Origin: a virus
Strand: one strand, 5' to 3'
Virus record (IMG/VR): IMGVR_UViG_3300020438_000112
Location: 1-37,618 of that record
Length of the DNA: 37,618 nt
The notes beneath the pieces were generated by a model. It was not told where the DNA came from. It saw only the letters and a list, made by a program, of their open reading frames with translations, and made no database searches. Positions 18,113 to 27,868 of the stretch are shown piece by piece. Position 1 is the stretch's first letter. Every line of letters starts with the position of its first letter. The position numbers were made by a program, and so were the translations under genes.

Positions 18113-19642
18113 ATGCCAGCGATTATAACTGATCAGATAAGAGTGTTGAATGCTGAGAATTTTGTTAGTGGTATATCAACCACTGCCAATTCTTACTATG
18201 TTTTCATAGGACTACCTAATGCAACTACTGTAGCATCTGACTGGAACACCAATACTCCTTCCCCGATTGACAATTTTGATGAACATGATAATGTTTATGA
18301 TACTTTGATTAGTGCGAAGAAGATAAATTCAGCAGATGTATTGAGAGTTATAAGAAAAAAAGAATGGACTACTGGTTCTATCTACGAGATGTATAGACAT
18401 GATTACAGCATCAATAATACAACACCTCAAACAAGCTCCACAAGTTTATATAATAGCAATTACTATGTTATTAACTCAGATTTCAGAATCTATGAGTGCA
18501 TTTACAATGGTGCTGCCCCTTCCAACTCTGGGAATGGAATTATATCATTACAAGAACCCCTTCATACTGATTTGCAACCTAGACTTGAGAGTGATGGATA
18601 TATTTGGAAGTATCTTTTCACAATCAAACCTAGTGACATTATAAAATTTGATAGTGCAGACTTTATACCAGTTCCAGCAAACTGGAAAACTTCTACTGAC
18701 ACAGCAGATGTAAAGAATGCTTCTGTAGATGGAAAGATTGAAGTTATTACGATAGACGATATATCAAGTGCTTCATATCAGTTTACTGGTACTAAAAATA
18801 ATGTTCCTATCAGAGGTGATGGTTCTGGTGGTTTAGCATCAGTGACATTTACTAATGGTAAACCAAGTTCTGTTCAGGTAACTAATGGTGGTTCAGGATA
18901 CACCTTTGCTACTCTAGATTTAGATGCTGTAGTTACAGGATCAGGAGCATCTTTCACAGTTATCATACCACCACCTGGCGGACATGGTTCTGACATCTAT
19001 CGTGAACTAGGATCTAACAAGGTTCTTGTATACAGTAGAATTGAAAATGCTGATGTAACTAACCCTGACTTCCCAACTGGAAACCAATTTGCAAGAATTG
19101 GAATTATTAAAAATCCTGAAGTCAATGGTAGTACGAATTTATTGACAGATCCTAGTGCTACTGGGGTTTATGGATTACGACTTGCTGGTGCAGCATCAAC
19201 AACAATGACCGTTGAGGTTGATGGTATTGTAAGTCAAACTGTAGGAACAGGTGCTACTGCTTTAGGTAGAATCGTGAACTACGATCCAGCAACTCAGGTA
19301 TTGCAGTATTGGCAGGATAGATCAGTTGCCTCTGGTGACTCAGTTTCCCTTTCCCAATTTGCACTAAATAGATTCACGGCTTCCCCTGCTACAGGCGGGA
19401 GTTTGAACGTCGTTGTAAAAACAACAGGGGGCACAGAAACCCTTGCTATTGACAATACGTTTACAGGAGTTTCCACTAATGTAAACAATAGAGCATATTA
19501 TTTCGGTCAAACATTTACCTCTGGTATTGCTTCCCCAGAGATCAAAAAGTACTCAGGAGATATTATCTACCTTGATAATAGACCAGAAGTGACTAGAGCA
19601 ACCAATCAACGTGAAGATATTAAAATTATCTTAGAATTCTAA
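18113..19642 (+). CDS. 8: Baseplate wedge protein gp8
   Basis: 509 residues, against 334 in T4 gp8, a dimeric wedge component. The N-terminal half has the gp8 pattern: YYVFIGLP (28-35), a Trp/Asp-rich loop, DVLRVIRKKEWTTGSIYEMY (75-94), YYVINSDFRIYECI (116-129), LQPRLESDGYIWKYLFTI (153-170) and FIPVPANWKT (182-191). The C-terminus (SGDIIYLDNRPEVTRATNQR, then EDIKIILEF) closely parallels the T4 end (SGEMIYMENRPP...EEINILFTF), which secures the call. The extra length is an insertion around residues 205-300 (GSGGLASV...NGGSGYTFAT), a beta repeat of the kind seen in neighbouring giants. It is preceded by a late promoter motif. Confidence 0.93.
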   Translation: MPAIITDQIRVLNAENFVSGISTTANSYYVFIGLPNATTVASDWNTNTPSPIDNFDEHDNVYDTLISAKKINSADVLRVIRKKEWTTGSIYEMYRHDYSINNTTPQTSSTSLYNSNYYVINSDFRIYECIYNGAAPSNSGNGIISLQEPLHTDLQPRLESDGYIWKYLFTIKPSDIIKFDSADFIPVPANWKTSTDTADVKNASVDGKIEVITIDDISSASYQFTGTKNNVPIRGDGSGGLASVTFTNGKPSSVQVTNGGSGYTFATLDLDAVVTGSGASFTVIIPPPGGHGSDIYRELGSNKVLVYSRIENADVTNPDFPTGNQFARIGIIKNPEVNGSTNLLTDPSATGVYGLRLAGAASTTMTVEVDGIVSQTVGTGATALGRIVNYDPATQVLQYWQDRSVASGDSVSLSQFALNRFTASPATGGSLNVVVKTTGGTETLAIDNTFTGVSTNVNNRAYYFGQTFTSGIASPEIKKYSGDIIYLDNRPEVTRATNQREDIKIILEF

Positions 19643-19646
19643 TAAG

Positions 19647-22600
19647 ATGCCACAGAACACCAACCTAAACGTCAGTCCATATTTCGACGATTTTGATTCT
19701 GAAAAGAATTATAACAAAGTTTTATTCAAACCCGGAACTCCCGTTCAGGCAAGAGAACTAACGACTTTGCAATCTATTTTGCAAGGGCAAATAGAGAAGT
19801 TTGGAAAACATATATTCAAAGAAGGGTCGATAGTTATACCTGGTAAATTTAAGTATGATTTCAACTACGATTACGTAAAAATCGAATCTACATTTTTTGG
19901 TGTTCCTGTAGAAGGTTATTACGCATTTCTTGTTGGACTACGTATCAAAGGTAAGGACTCTGGTGTTACAGCAAAGGTTGTAAAGGTATTATCACAAACA
20001 GAATCTGTAGAACAAGCAACTACTCTTTATATAAAGTATGAGGGTAGTTCTGATGATTTGACTCGTGATACATTCCTTGATGGTGAAAATCTGATTACAT
20101 TATCTACTTTCACTTATGGAGTAACTACAATTGAAGAGGGATCTGACTTTGCTACTGCGACTACTTCAAATGCCACTGGTACTGGTAGTGCTTTTACAAT
20201 TGTCAGAGGCGTATTCTTTGCTAGGGGTGCTTTCGTAGAAGTAAAAACTGAATCTATGATTTTAGATCAGTATTCTAATACTCCAAGTTATAGAGTTGGT
20301 TTCAATGTTGTAGAGACTATTGTAACTGCTGTAGATGATGATACTTTATACGATAACGCTGCTGGATTTAGTAACTTTACTGCACCTGGTTCTGATCGTC
20401 TGAAGATAGAACTAAAACTTACTAAGAAACTTACAACAGACTTTAATGATGAGAACTTCATTGAATTATTAAGATCACAAGAAGGTGAAGTAAGACATCT
20501 GGTTGATAGAACTGTATATTCTGAGTTGGCAAAGGAGTTTGCACGTCGTACATACGATGAAAGTGGAAACTATTATGTTACTAAGTTTGATATAGAAGCA
20601 AAAGAATGTCTCAATGATAGGTACTCTACCTTCGGTCAGTTTACTGCAAATCAACTAACAGAGGATGGAAACAAACCATCAAGAGATTTACTATGTCTCC
20701 GCATAGGTCCCGGTAAAGCATTTGTGAAGGGATATGAGACACAAGTTATGGGTAATGCATTTGTTGATGTTGTAAAACCTAGAACTACCAAGACTATTGA
20801 GTCAAGAGCAATACCTTTCGTAGCAGGAAATAGACTTAGACTAAACAATGTATTATCTGGTGCTCAAATCAAAATGAACACTACAGATACTGTAGAACTT
20901 AGAGATGCAAGACTAGAAACCACTAAATCCAACTCTGTTGGTAATGTAATTGGTCAAGCAAGAGTATATGATTATAAACTTCAAAACTCCGGATACAGCA
21001 ACAATTCATCAGTATATGAGTTGTTCTTATATGATATCGTAACTGATACATCAATCACAATCAACCAAGCAATAACTCAAAATGCTCCCGCACTTATAGA
21101 AGGTTCTAGATCTGGTGCTAGAGGTATGCTAAAGACTGATGCTTCTAATACAGCAACACTGACACTATCTGAAACATCTGGTAAGTTTGTAAATGGTGAA
21201 CAAATTATAATAAATGGTGTAACTCAAGGTCTTATCATAACTGCTACTACAGAGTATGATATATCTAATGTAAAATCAATCAGAGGATCTGGTGGTGGTA
21301 GAACATTTACTGCTGACGTTTTACTAGAGACAAAAACAGATTATGGTGCTAGAGGATTCTCAATCAGTGCTCCATCTGGTGGTGTAAGCACATTATCATC
21401 TAGTGGTACAGGTTGGGCAAAATTCTTGAAGGTTGGTGATATCATAGAATACACTCAGAGTGGTGTAAATCTTCCTTGTTACCATAAAGTTACTGCTATA
21501 GCTGCTACTGGTCTAACTGCAACTGTAGATGACGTTGCTGACGTATCTAATGTATGCGATGGTACACTTCCAACAGGTGCTATTGCAGTTAGTGGAGTAA
21601 AAGTTGTTGCTGGTCTACTAAGAGAATCAAAAGATGCTTTCCTATCGGCAGATATGCCACACAACTATGTTGCATCTGTTGACCTTACTGATTCTACTCT
21701 CTTTGTTCGTGAAGAGGTAGTAAATCTAACATCTAACAGTGGAGGTCAAATGGATCTGCCTTCATTGGTAGGTACAGAATTTGTGTATGCAGGATTTGAT
21801 GAGGAAAGATATAACATCATGTATAATGATGGTAGTGTAGAAGATCTAACATCTGATCAATTTGTATTGACTAATGGTGGTAAGGGTGCAACTATATCTG
21901 GTTTGACTGCTAGTCAATCATCTAATGTTGATGTACATGTAACTAAACAAAAGTCTAAAGTCACATCTAAATCAAAAACACTTACAAAGTCAGGAGAATT
22001 ATCAGTTACTGGTTCTAAGAATGCTGGTGCATCTGGAGATGGTTCTGGTCTTACATCGAGTGCTGTATATGGTAAGAGAGTACAAGATAGGGAGATATCA
22101 TTAGACGTTCCTGATGTTGTTGCAGTTCATGCTGTATTTGAATCATCAAATGAAGGTAATCCAACAATTCCAACGGTTACTATGGCATCCTTCACAGGTC
22201 CTAGTAGCAATAACACAGATATTATTGTTGGTGAAGTAGGTATAGGTAAGTCCTCAGGGTGTGCAGCGTACGTTCTAGGACGTTCAGGAACAGATGGGGT
22301 AGAAATATGTGTAAAGAACTCTAAGACATTCATAGAGACCGAGGAGATATCATTTGACACTTCTGGTGTAAAAGCAAACATATCTATTGTGGCACCTGGC
22401 GATCCTAACATTCGCTCAAACTTCTTATTAGATAATGGTCAGAGAGATGAGTATCTTGACTTCGGACGTCTAGTAAGAAAAGCAACTGCTGCTGAACCAA
22501 ATGGTAGATTGAAGATCTATATGGATCACTATGTTATAAATTCTGAGGATTCTGGTGATCTTGTTACAGCATCATCTTATGAAAAGTCAGAATATGATAC

Positions 22601-25600
22601 AGTTCCTTCATTAGGTGCTCAGAGAAATACTGATATCATAGATTTGCGTCCACGTGTTGCTAACTACAGTGGTTCTAGATCTCCATTTGAGTTTGCTTCA
22701 AGAGACTTCAGTGCTACTGGTCAATCATGTGCTATTTTAGAAAGCAATGAGAATATAACATTTGATTATGACATCTATCTTGGTAGAAAGGATAGATTAT
22801 ACATCAATCCTAACAGTAGTTTCACTGTTGTAGAGGGTACACCTAGCGAAAACCCTGTGTTGCCTGATATAATCAATGATAGTTTCTTACTAGCAGAGAT
22901 TGAGTATACACCATATGTTTATAATGCACGTGGTTCGGTCAGGATTGATTATAAAGCGAATAGACGCTATACAATGAAAGATATTGGTAAGTTAGAAACT
23001 AGAATAGAGACACTAGAAGAAGTCACATCTCTATCACTTCTTGAGACTAAGACATCTGCACTTACTATCAAAGATCCAACAACTGGTCTTGACAGATTTA
23101 AGAACGGTTTTGTTGTAGATCCATTCAACAATTATGATATAGCAGATAAGACACAGACATTGATAAAATTTGAGGTTGATGGTGGTAAACTTACTGCTAA
23201 GAAACATCGTGATTCTATTGATCTTCTTATGGGGTCAAACACTGTAGTAGGTTTGACTGGTGCACCTGATCCTACAGTAGATCCTAGATATGCTAGTGAC
23301 CTAAGTTCACCTAACATCAAGAAGACTGGTAATTTAGTTACTCTTGATTACTCAGAGTTACAAGATAGAAATCAACCATTTGCTACACGTCTTGAAAGTG
23401 TAAACCCATACATGTATAGGGATTGGAATGGTAGGTTACATCTTGATCCAGAGCAAGATGTTTATATTGATAGAAATCAAGTAACCATAACACAAGGTGA
23501 GGGTTTTGCTAATGATTTCTATGCACAAACTGAACCACAACCATTCATGCGTGAGCAGAATGTTGAGTTCAATGTAACTGTTCTAAAACCTGACACTAGA
23601 CATTACGCTTACTGGTCTGGTACAGATATGATTGACACTAACTCATATATCGTACCAAAACTATTAGAAGTAACACCTGTCAGTGGTTCATTTGAAGTTG
23701 GTGAGACAGTAAGAGGTCTTGCTATATCAACACAGAACGCAAGTCAGGGTGAGGATATTAGATTCAGACTCTGTACACCAAATCATAAAGCAGGTCCTTT
23801 TGCTAGTCCTCAAATATCATATACTGTAAACCCATACAGTCCTACAGTTGGATTATCATCTTCTTATTCTGAGACAGCAACAGTATTGAACGTTGACTGT
23901 GCGTCATTGAACCAGAAATCAGATGGTAACTTCTTCGGATTCATCACCAATGGCATGACTTTGATCGGTGAGAATAGTGGAGCACAAGCAACTGTATCTA
24001 ATGTCAGATTAGTTAGTGATGACGTTGGAACATTACAAGGTTGTTACTACATCCCATCGGGTACATTCCAAGATGGTTCTAATATTGCATTGATTACGCA
24101 AGTAAAACCAGAGAACAGAATACCTGGTAAAAACATATCGAACGCAGAGCAAGAGTTCTTCTCTGAAGGATTTGAGATCACAGAAACAACTGTCATAAGG
24201 ACAGAACCAAACCTTCCTGTGCCTGTCATCAACAATATTACTAATATTACCAACAATATTACTAACATTAATAACACAACAAATATAATACAAGAACAAG
24301 GTCATGATGACGACCCACTAGCACAGAGTTTTGAAGTTATCGAAGATAACGGTATATTCATGACTGGTATCGACTTCTTCTTCCAAAGTAAGTCTGAAGT
24401 CATTCCAGTAAACGTGCATATAGTTACTCTTGAGAATGGTTTCCCATCTCAAAAGATAATGAAGAATAGTCAGGTTGAGTTACAACCATCTCAGGTCAAC
24501 ATATCTGATGATGGAACAGTTCCAACTAAATTCCAATTTCCTGCACCTGTTTATCTACCACGTGGTGACTATGCATTCTATCTCGGATCTCCATCTGCTG
24601 ATTATGATGCATGGATATCACAGGTTGGTGAGAATGATATTACAACTGCTAATCTCAGTCAATTCCAGCAAGTTGTTGTATCTAAACAGCCTACACAGGG
24701 TTCACTATTCAAAGCACAAAGTAATACTACATGGACTGCTTCGCAATTAGAAGACTTGAAATACACAAGTTACAAAGCAAAATTTGTAGAAGGTAATGGT
24801 ACTGTAAGACTTTACAACCCACAATTAGGAAAGTACAATGAAAGAAATAAACTCGGAGAAAACCCAATTGAAACTTTCTCAAAACAAGTCTTTATCGGAC
24901 TTGGATCGGGAACTGACACTCCGTTCATCACAGAAGGAACAATTATATCGCAATCAAATAATACAACAGCAAGAGGAATTGTTGGTGCAAAACTCTCTGC
25001 AATCTCACAAGCAGAAGACTCACTCTCAATTACCAACGGTGGAGCAGGATACGAAGACAACAACTACGAAGTAACACTCTCTGCTATCACAGGTAAGGGA
25101 ACTGGTGCTATAGGTATTGTAACCGTATCATCTGGTGTCATCACACAGGCAACTATCAAGGGTGACAATACAGGTAAAGGATATAATGTAGGTGATACCT
25201 TGACTGCAAACTTAGGTTCTAAGGGATTGGGTCAAGACTTGATACTTACTGTTGGTGTTACCACTGTAACTAATGCACTACAACTTACAAACTGTTCTGG
25301 TGCAGACTTCAATACTTCTGATACTATCACTATCATACCTTCTTCTGGTGGAGGAGCTGGTATAGCATCAGCCCAGAATGCTATCATTCCTACAGCAGTA
25401 ACAGTGGACTCTAATGAGTATGATGGACAACACTTCAAGGTATATCATCCAAATCATGGTCATCATGATATTGGATCTGTAGTGACATTTGATAATCTAA
25501 CTGGTGATTCAGTGCCATCAAAACTTACTGTAGGATACGCTGCTAGTGTGACATCTATTGTTTCCGTGGCAAGTTCTGCTGGATTCAACTTCTTTGAAGG

Positions 25601-26720
25601 TTCTCAAGTTTCCGCAAGTAATCCTGGATACGCTCTGGTTGGGGATGAGATTATAGAATATACCTCAGTTGGAACCAATGTTCTATCGGGCACAATACTA
25701 CGTGGTGTCGATAGTAGTCTCGCTAGTGATCATGCGATCAATGATCCAGTGCAGAAATATGAGTTGTCTGGTATATCTCTTCGTAAGATAAACAAGACAC
25801 ATAATATAACCGATACAAATTCTATACCAAATCAGATCTCACTTGATCACTTCTATGTCAAGATCGGTGGAACTAAACTGTTCAATAAAGATAAAGTTGG
25901 TGGTGGAACTAGAGGATTAGCAACTTCCAATATTATATTTGATACAGTAAATCCTAATATCAATCACAGTGTACCTGTTGCTACTAAGATTACTGGTAAG
26001 GTAAGAACTATCACGGGTAAGAGTGTTGGTGGTATAGAAACACCTTACTTAGATAAGGGATTCCAAGATATCTCTCTATTCGGTAAAACTAATCTTGGAT
26101 CAACAAGAATGATTGCTACTAGGGAAGTAGAGCAAGCGAAGGGAACAATCCTTCCATTACCTGGTGCCAAATCATTCACATTTGAAGCGACATTGACAAC
26201 TGAAGATACCAATGTTTCACCTTCAATCAACGTATTTGCAAGTTCTATTCTTACAGAATCAAATCGTATCAATAGACCTATCGTAAATTTCAAGACAGAT
26301 AACAGATCAAATCTCTTAGAAGATCCACATGACTTTGCATATCAGACAAAGGAGATTGGATTAGAAAACCCATCATCATCACTCAAGGTGTTGTTTGCAG
26401 CGATGCGTCCACCTAGTGCCGACATGAGAGTTCTTTATCGCTTGAAGAGAGCAGACACATCAACGTTTGATAAGAAGTATGAACTATTTCCTGGCTTCAA
26501 GAATTTAGATTCTGCCGGAGATGTTCTAAATCCAGACAATAATGATGGACAGTCTGATAAGAAAATTCCAGCTAGTTTGAATAATCAGTTTGTAGAGTAC
26601 GAGTACACTGTAGATAATCTACCACAATTTACTGCCTTCCAAATCAAGGTTGTATTCAACTCAACGAATCAATCTGAGTCTCCCGAACTAATGGACTTCC
26701 GTACAATCGCAGTAGCATAG
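19647..26720 (+). CDS. DUF4815-type virion structural protein
   Basis: 2357 residues starting 4 nt after gp8. The N-terminus (NVSPYFDDFDSEKNYNKVLF from residue 8, then GTPVQARELTTLQSILQGQIEKFG) is the hallmark of DUF4815 phage structural proteins. Beta-rich repeats follow. About residues 1528-1548 are an Asn/Ile/Thr repeat (NNIT-NIT-NNIT-NIN), followed by DDDPLAQSFEV (about 1554-1564), another DUF4815 landmark, then a beta-sandwich-like part. A DEIIEYT...ILRGVDSS module (about 2004-2028) is shared with the 2733-residue protein. Position after gp8 is where T4 carries gp9/gp10, so a peripheral baseplate or fibre-base role is plausible (inference). Confidence 0.82.
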   Translation: MPQNTNLNVSPYFDDFDSEKNYNKVLFKPGTPVQARELTTLQSILQGQIEKFGKHIFKEGSIVIPGKFKYDFNYDYVKIESTFFGVPVEGYYAFLVGLRIKGKDSGVTAKVVKVLSQTESVEQATTLYIKYEGSSDDLTRDTFLDGENLITLSTFTYGVTTIEEGSDFATATTSNATGTGSAFTIVRGVFFARGAFVEVKTESMILDQYSNTPSYRVGFNVVETIVTAVDDDTLYDNAAGFSNFTAPGSDRLKIELKLTKKLTTDFNDENFIELLRSQEGEVRHLVDRTVYSELAKEFARRTYDESGNYYVTKFDIEAKECLNDRYSTFGQFTANQLTEDGNKPSRDLLCLRIGPGKAFVKGYETQVMGNAFVDVVKPRTTKTIESRAIPFVAGNRLRLNNVLSGAQIKMNTTDTVELRDARLETTKSNSVGNVIGQARVYDYKLQNSGYSNNSSVYELFLYDIVTDTSITINQAITQNAPALIEGSRSGARGMLKTDASNTATLTLSETSGKFVNGEQIIINGVTQGLIITATTEYDISNVKSIRGSGGGRTFTADVLLETKTDYGARGFSISAPSGGVSTLSSSGTGWAKFLKVGDIIEYTQSGVNLPCYHKVTAIAATGLTATVDDVADVSNVCDGTLPTGAIAVSGVKVVAGLLRESKDAFLSADMPHNYVASVDLTDSTLFVREEVVNLTSNSGGQMDLPSLVGTEFVYAGFDEERYNIMYNDGSVEDLTSDQFVLTNGGKGATISGLTASQSSNVDVHVTKQKSKVTSKSKTLTKSGELSVTGSKNAGASGDGSGLTSSAVYGKRVQDREISLDVPDVVAVHAVFESSNEGNPTIPTVTMASFTGPSSNNTDIIVGEVGIGKSSGCAAYVLGRSGTDGVEICVKNSKTFIETEEISFDTSGVKANISIVAPGDPNIRSNFLLDNGQRDEYLDFGRLVRKATAAEPNGRLKIYMDHYVINSEDSGDLVTASSYEKSEYDTVPSLGAQRNTDIIDLRPRVANYSGSRSPFEFASRDFSATGQSCAILESNENITFDYDIYLGRKDRLYINPNSSFTVVEGTPSENPVLPDIINDSFLLAEIEYTPYVYNARGSVRIDYKANRRYTMKDIGKLETRIETLEEVTSLSLLETKTSALTIKDPTTGLDRFKNGFVVDPFNNYDIADKTQTLIKFEVDGGKLTAKKHRDSIDLLMGSNTVVGLTGAPDPTVDPRYASDLSSPNIKKTGNLVTLDYSELQDRNQPFATRLESVNPYMYRDWNGRLHLDPEQDVYIDRNQVTITQGEGFANDFYAQTEPQPFMREQNVEFNVTVLKPDTRHYAYWSGTDMIDTNSYIVPKLLEVTPVSGSFEVGETVRGLAISTQNASQGEDIRFRLCTPNHKAGPFASPQISYTVNPYSPTVGLSSSYSETATVLNVDCASLNQKSDGNFFGFITNGMTLIGENSGAQATVSNVRLVSDDVGTLQGCYYIPSGTFQDGSNIALITQVKPENRIPGKNISNAEQEFFSEGFEITETTVIRTEPNLPVPVINNITNITNNITNINNTTNIIQEQGHDDDPLAQSFEVIEDNGIFMTGIDFFFQSKSEVIPVNVHIVTLENGFPSQKIMKNSQVELQPSQVNISDDGTVPTKFQFPAPVYLPRGDYAFYLGSPSADYDAWISQVGENDITTANLSQFQQVVVSKQPTQGSLFKAQSNTTWTASQLEDLKYTSYKAKFVEGNGTVRLYNPQLGKYNERNKLGENPIETFSKQVFIGLGSGTDTPFITEGTIISQSNNTTARGIVGAKLSAISQAEDSLSITNGGAGYEDNNYEVTLSAITGKGTGAIGIVTVSSGVITQATIKGDNTGKGYNVGDTLTANLGSKGLGQDLILTVGVTTVTNALQLTNCSGADFNTSDTITIIPSSGGGAGIASAQNAIIPTAVTVDSNEYDGQHFKVYHPNHGHHDIGSVVTFDNLTGDSVPSKLTVGYAASVTSIVSVASSAGFNFFEGSQVSASNPGYALVGDEIIEYTSVGTNVLSGTILRGVDSSLASDHAINDPVQKYELSGISLRKINKTHNITDTNSIPNQISLDHFYVKIGGTKLFNKDKVGGGTRGLATSNIIFDTVNPNINHSVPVATKITGKVRTITGKSVGGIETPYLDKGFQDISLFGKTNLGSTRMIATREVEQAKGTILPLPGAKSFTFEATLTTEDTNVSPSINVFASSILTESNRINRPIVNFKTDNRSNLLEDPHDFAYQTKEIGLENPSSSLKVLFAAMRPPSADMRVLYRLKRADTSTFDKKYELFPGFKNLDSAGDVLNPDNNDGQSDKKIPASLNNQFVEYEYTVDNLPQFTAFQIKVVFNSTNQSESPELMDFRTIAVA
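24228..24290 (+). repeat. Asn-Ile-Thr low-complexity repeat inside the DUF4815 gene
   Basis: The DNA repeats units close to AACAATATTACTAAT and encodes alternating NNIT and NIT units for about 20 residues. It sits between the N-terminal DUF4815 part and the DPLAQSF part, like a linker or a trimerising beta-prism/coiled segment. Antisense open frames here are by-products of the repeat. Confidence 0.75.
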
Positions 26721-26721
26721 T

Positions 26722-26856
26722 ATGTGCACAGAAGCACCAAAGAAGACAGCAAAGAGACTTATAAAAAAAGCAAAGAAACATCCAGATCAATATACTGCAT
26801 CTGATGTTCTTTATGCTAAACTTATAAGAAAAGCAGAGAAGAAAAATGCCAATTAA
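26722..26856 (+). CDS. Small basic protein (44 aa)
   Basis: ATG 26722 to TAA 26854-26856, one base after the stop of the DUF4815 gene. The protein is very lysine-rich (APKKTAKRLIKKAKKHPD, residues 5-22) with a second helix DVLYAKLIRKAEKKN. It is likely all-helical and could bind nucleic acid or an acidic partner. Its end overlaps the next small gene by 11 nt (26846-26856). Function unknown. Confidence 0.6.
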   Translation: MCTEAPKKTAKRLIKKAKKHPDQYTASDVLYAKLIRKAEKKNAN

Positions 26857-26980
26857 TGCTTGGAGTTTAGCAGCAGAGGTTCTTGAGGGAACCCTAGATG
26901 AAACTTACCCAATTATCAAAAATGAAAAAAAGGATCAAAGTGAAGGATCATCCGAATCTGGAGAGAGATCCAAAGACTAA
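26846..26980 (+). CDS. Small protein (44 aa) overlapping its neighbours
   Basis: ATG 26846 to TAA 26978-26980, 44 codons. N-terminus MPINAWSLAAEVLEG looks like a real amphipathic helix with Trp; the rest becomes charged and Ser/Glu-rich (QSEGSSESGERSKD). It overlaps the preceding small gene by 11 nt and the following gene (from 26898) by 83 nt in another frame. The charged tail falls wholly in the overlapped stretch, so it may be a by-product of the other frame. Protein-level comparison with related phages would decide. Confidence 0.45.
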   Translation: MPINAWSLAAEVLEGTLDETYPIIKNEKKDQSEGSSESGERSKD

Positions 26981-27116
26981 GGCTATAGTCTCAACTGATA
27001 GTACTGGTTATCAGAAATATATGAATCAAAAGAGAATAATTGAGATGCAGCAGCAGAGGATAGAGCACCTTGAATCTGAAATCATTGTTATAAAACAGAT
27101 GTTGCTGAATAAATAG
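26898..27116 (+). CDS. Small coiled-coil protein (72 aa)
   Basis: 72 residues. GAGGGA (26885-26890) lies 7 nt before the ATG at 26898, a good ribosome binding site, so this start is preferred to the internal ATG at 26922. The body has a short beta part (KVKDHPNLERDPKTKAIVST, about 14-33) and then a long helix with heptad-like hydrophobics (IIEMQQQRIEHLESEIIVIK, about 48-67), a probable coiled coil. Its stop TAG overlaps a late promoter motif. The layout resembles small structural or chaperone proteins of T4-like phages, but no specific homolog is recognised. Confidence 0.72.
   Translation: MKLTQLSKMKKRIKVKDHPNLERDPKTKAIVSTDSTGYQKYMNQKRIIEMQQQRIEHLESEIIVIKQMLLNK
27108..27115 (+). promoter_or_regulatory. 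T4-like late promoter motif
   Basis: AATAAATA at the very end of the coiled-coil gene, with the TAG stop (27114-27116) overlapping its last bases, 22 nt before the ATG at 27138. Confidence 0.45.
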
Positions 27117-27137
27117 ATCTGAATATACTATTTCCTG

Positions 27138-27476
27138 ATGGCAGTCCCAGTTGTAAATATACAAGTTGAACAGGGGACTGATTTCTCTGCCACATTTTTT
27201 GTGACAGATGCAAACGGTTCCGACCTCAATTTACTCAATCATAGTATTGACGGTAAGATGAGGAAGCATCCAGAATCACAAGGTTATATTGGTTTTGGTG
27301 TTACTTTTGGTGCTACACCTACTGAAGGAAAAATAGTTTTATCATTGACTAATGCACAGACAGGTATTATTACTGCTGGCAGATATAACTATGATGTCAT
27401 AGTAACCAATGACACTACCAGTAAGAAGACTAAGGTAATTACTGGTCAAGCACAAGTAAACGGAACTGTATCCTAA
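27138..27476 (+). CDS. Small virion protein, BppU-like beta-sandwich (112 aa)
   Basis: 112 residues, predominantly beta. VVNIQVEQGTDFSATFFVTDANG (about 5-27, read as VNIQVEQGTDF then TFFVTDANG) followed by SDLNLLNHSIDGKMRKHPES, then a GKIVLSLTNAQT strand and a GRYNYDVIVTND strand (about 81-92). This order of strands is that of upper-baseplate (BppU N-terminal-like) domains that anchor fibres. It starts after a late promoter motif, overlaps the next gene by 1 nt (TAATG at 27474-27478) and precedes the fibre genes, which fits a connector role. The domain call is by pattern only. Confidence 0.65.
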   Translation: MAVPVVNIQVEQGTDFSATFFVTDANGSDLNLLNHSIDGKMRKHPESQGYIGFGVTFGATPTEGKIVLSLTNAQTGIITAGRYNYDVIVTNDTTSKKTKVITGQAQVNGTVS

Positions 27477-27865
27477 TGAGAGTTCGCCTTGCAAACAGTA
27501 GCTTTCATGTTCGCATAGGGAAGGGGTCATCCCTTTCTAATGCATCTGGTCTCAAGGTAAAATTAGGAGGCGGTGGCGGTTCAGGAGGAGGATCCGACGT
27601 GGAAAGACTATCAGAACTATCTGATGTTAACATAACTAACCTAACTTCAAGTACAAATAGGTTTGTATTAGTATACGATGCACCTTCATCATCATTCAAA
27701 TTTGTGAATCCTGACGAAGTAGTGGACGCAGCAGTAGGATCAGGAACAGTACCAGGTGGAGCACCTGCTGCTGGAGGATTATCATCAGATTCCTTAGGAT
27801 ATATTGAAACAGAAATGGCAGATAGATTGGATAATGAAATAGATTTAGACGCTGGTAGTTTCTAA
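27476..27865 (+). CDS. Small fibre-associated protein (129 aa), ends LDAGSF
   Basis: 129 residues. The N-terminus (RVRLANSSFHVRIGKGSS) is basic and beta-like, then a glycine linker (GGGGGSGGGS, about 32-41), then VERLSELSDVNITNL...RFVLVYDAPSSSFKFVNPDE, a pattern common at fibre subunits. The C-terminus is IDLDAGSF; the large fibre protein at 27961 ends ITLDGGSF. The shared ending suggests a common packing or capping motif. The stop codon lies inside a late promoter motif. Function inferred only from context. Confidence 0.65.
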   Translation: MRVRLANSSFHVRIGKGSSLSNASGLKVKLGGGGGSGGGSDVERLSELSDVNITNLTSSTNRFVLVYDAPSSSFKFVNPDEVVDAAVGSGTVPGGAPAAGGLSSDSLGYIETEMADRLDNEIDLDAGSF

Positions 27866-27868
27866 ATA
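27862..27868 (+). promoter_or_regulatory. T4-like late promoter motif before the fibre gene
   Basis: CTAAATA containing the stop codon of the upstream gene (27863-27865). A TATAAT also lies at 27873-27878 but has no -35 at proper spacing. A hairpin begins at 27879, close to where a late transcript would start. Confidence 0.5.

Noticed and set aside
26922-26924. Internal ATG as start of the coiled-coil gene
   Set aside because: The ATG at 26898 has a good ribosome binding site (GAGGGA) and the internal one has none.
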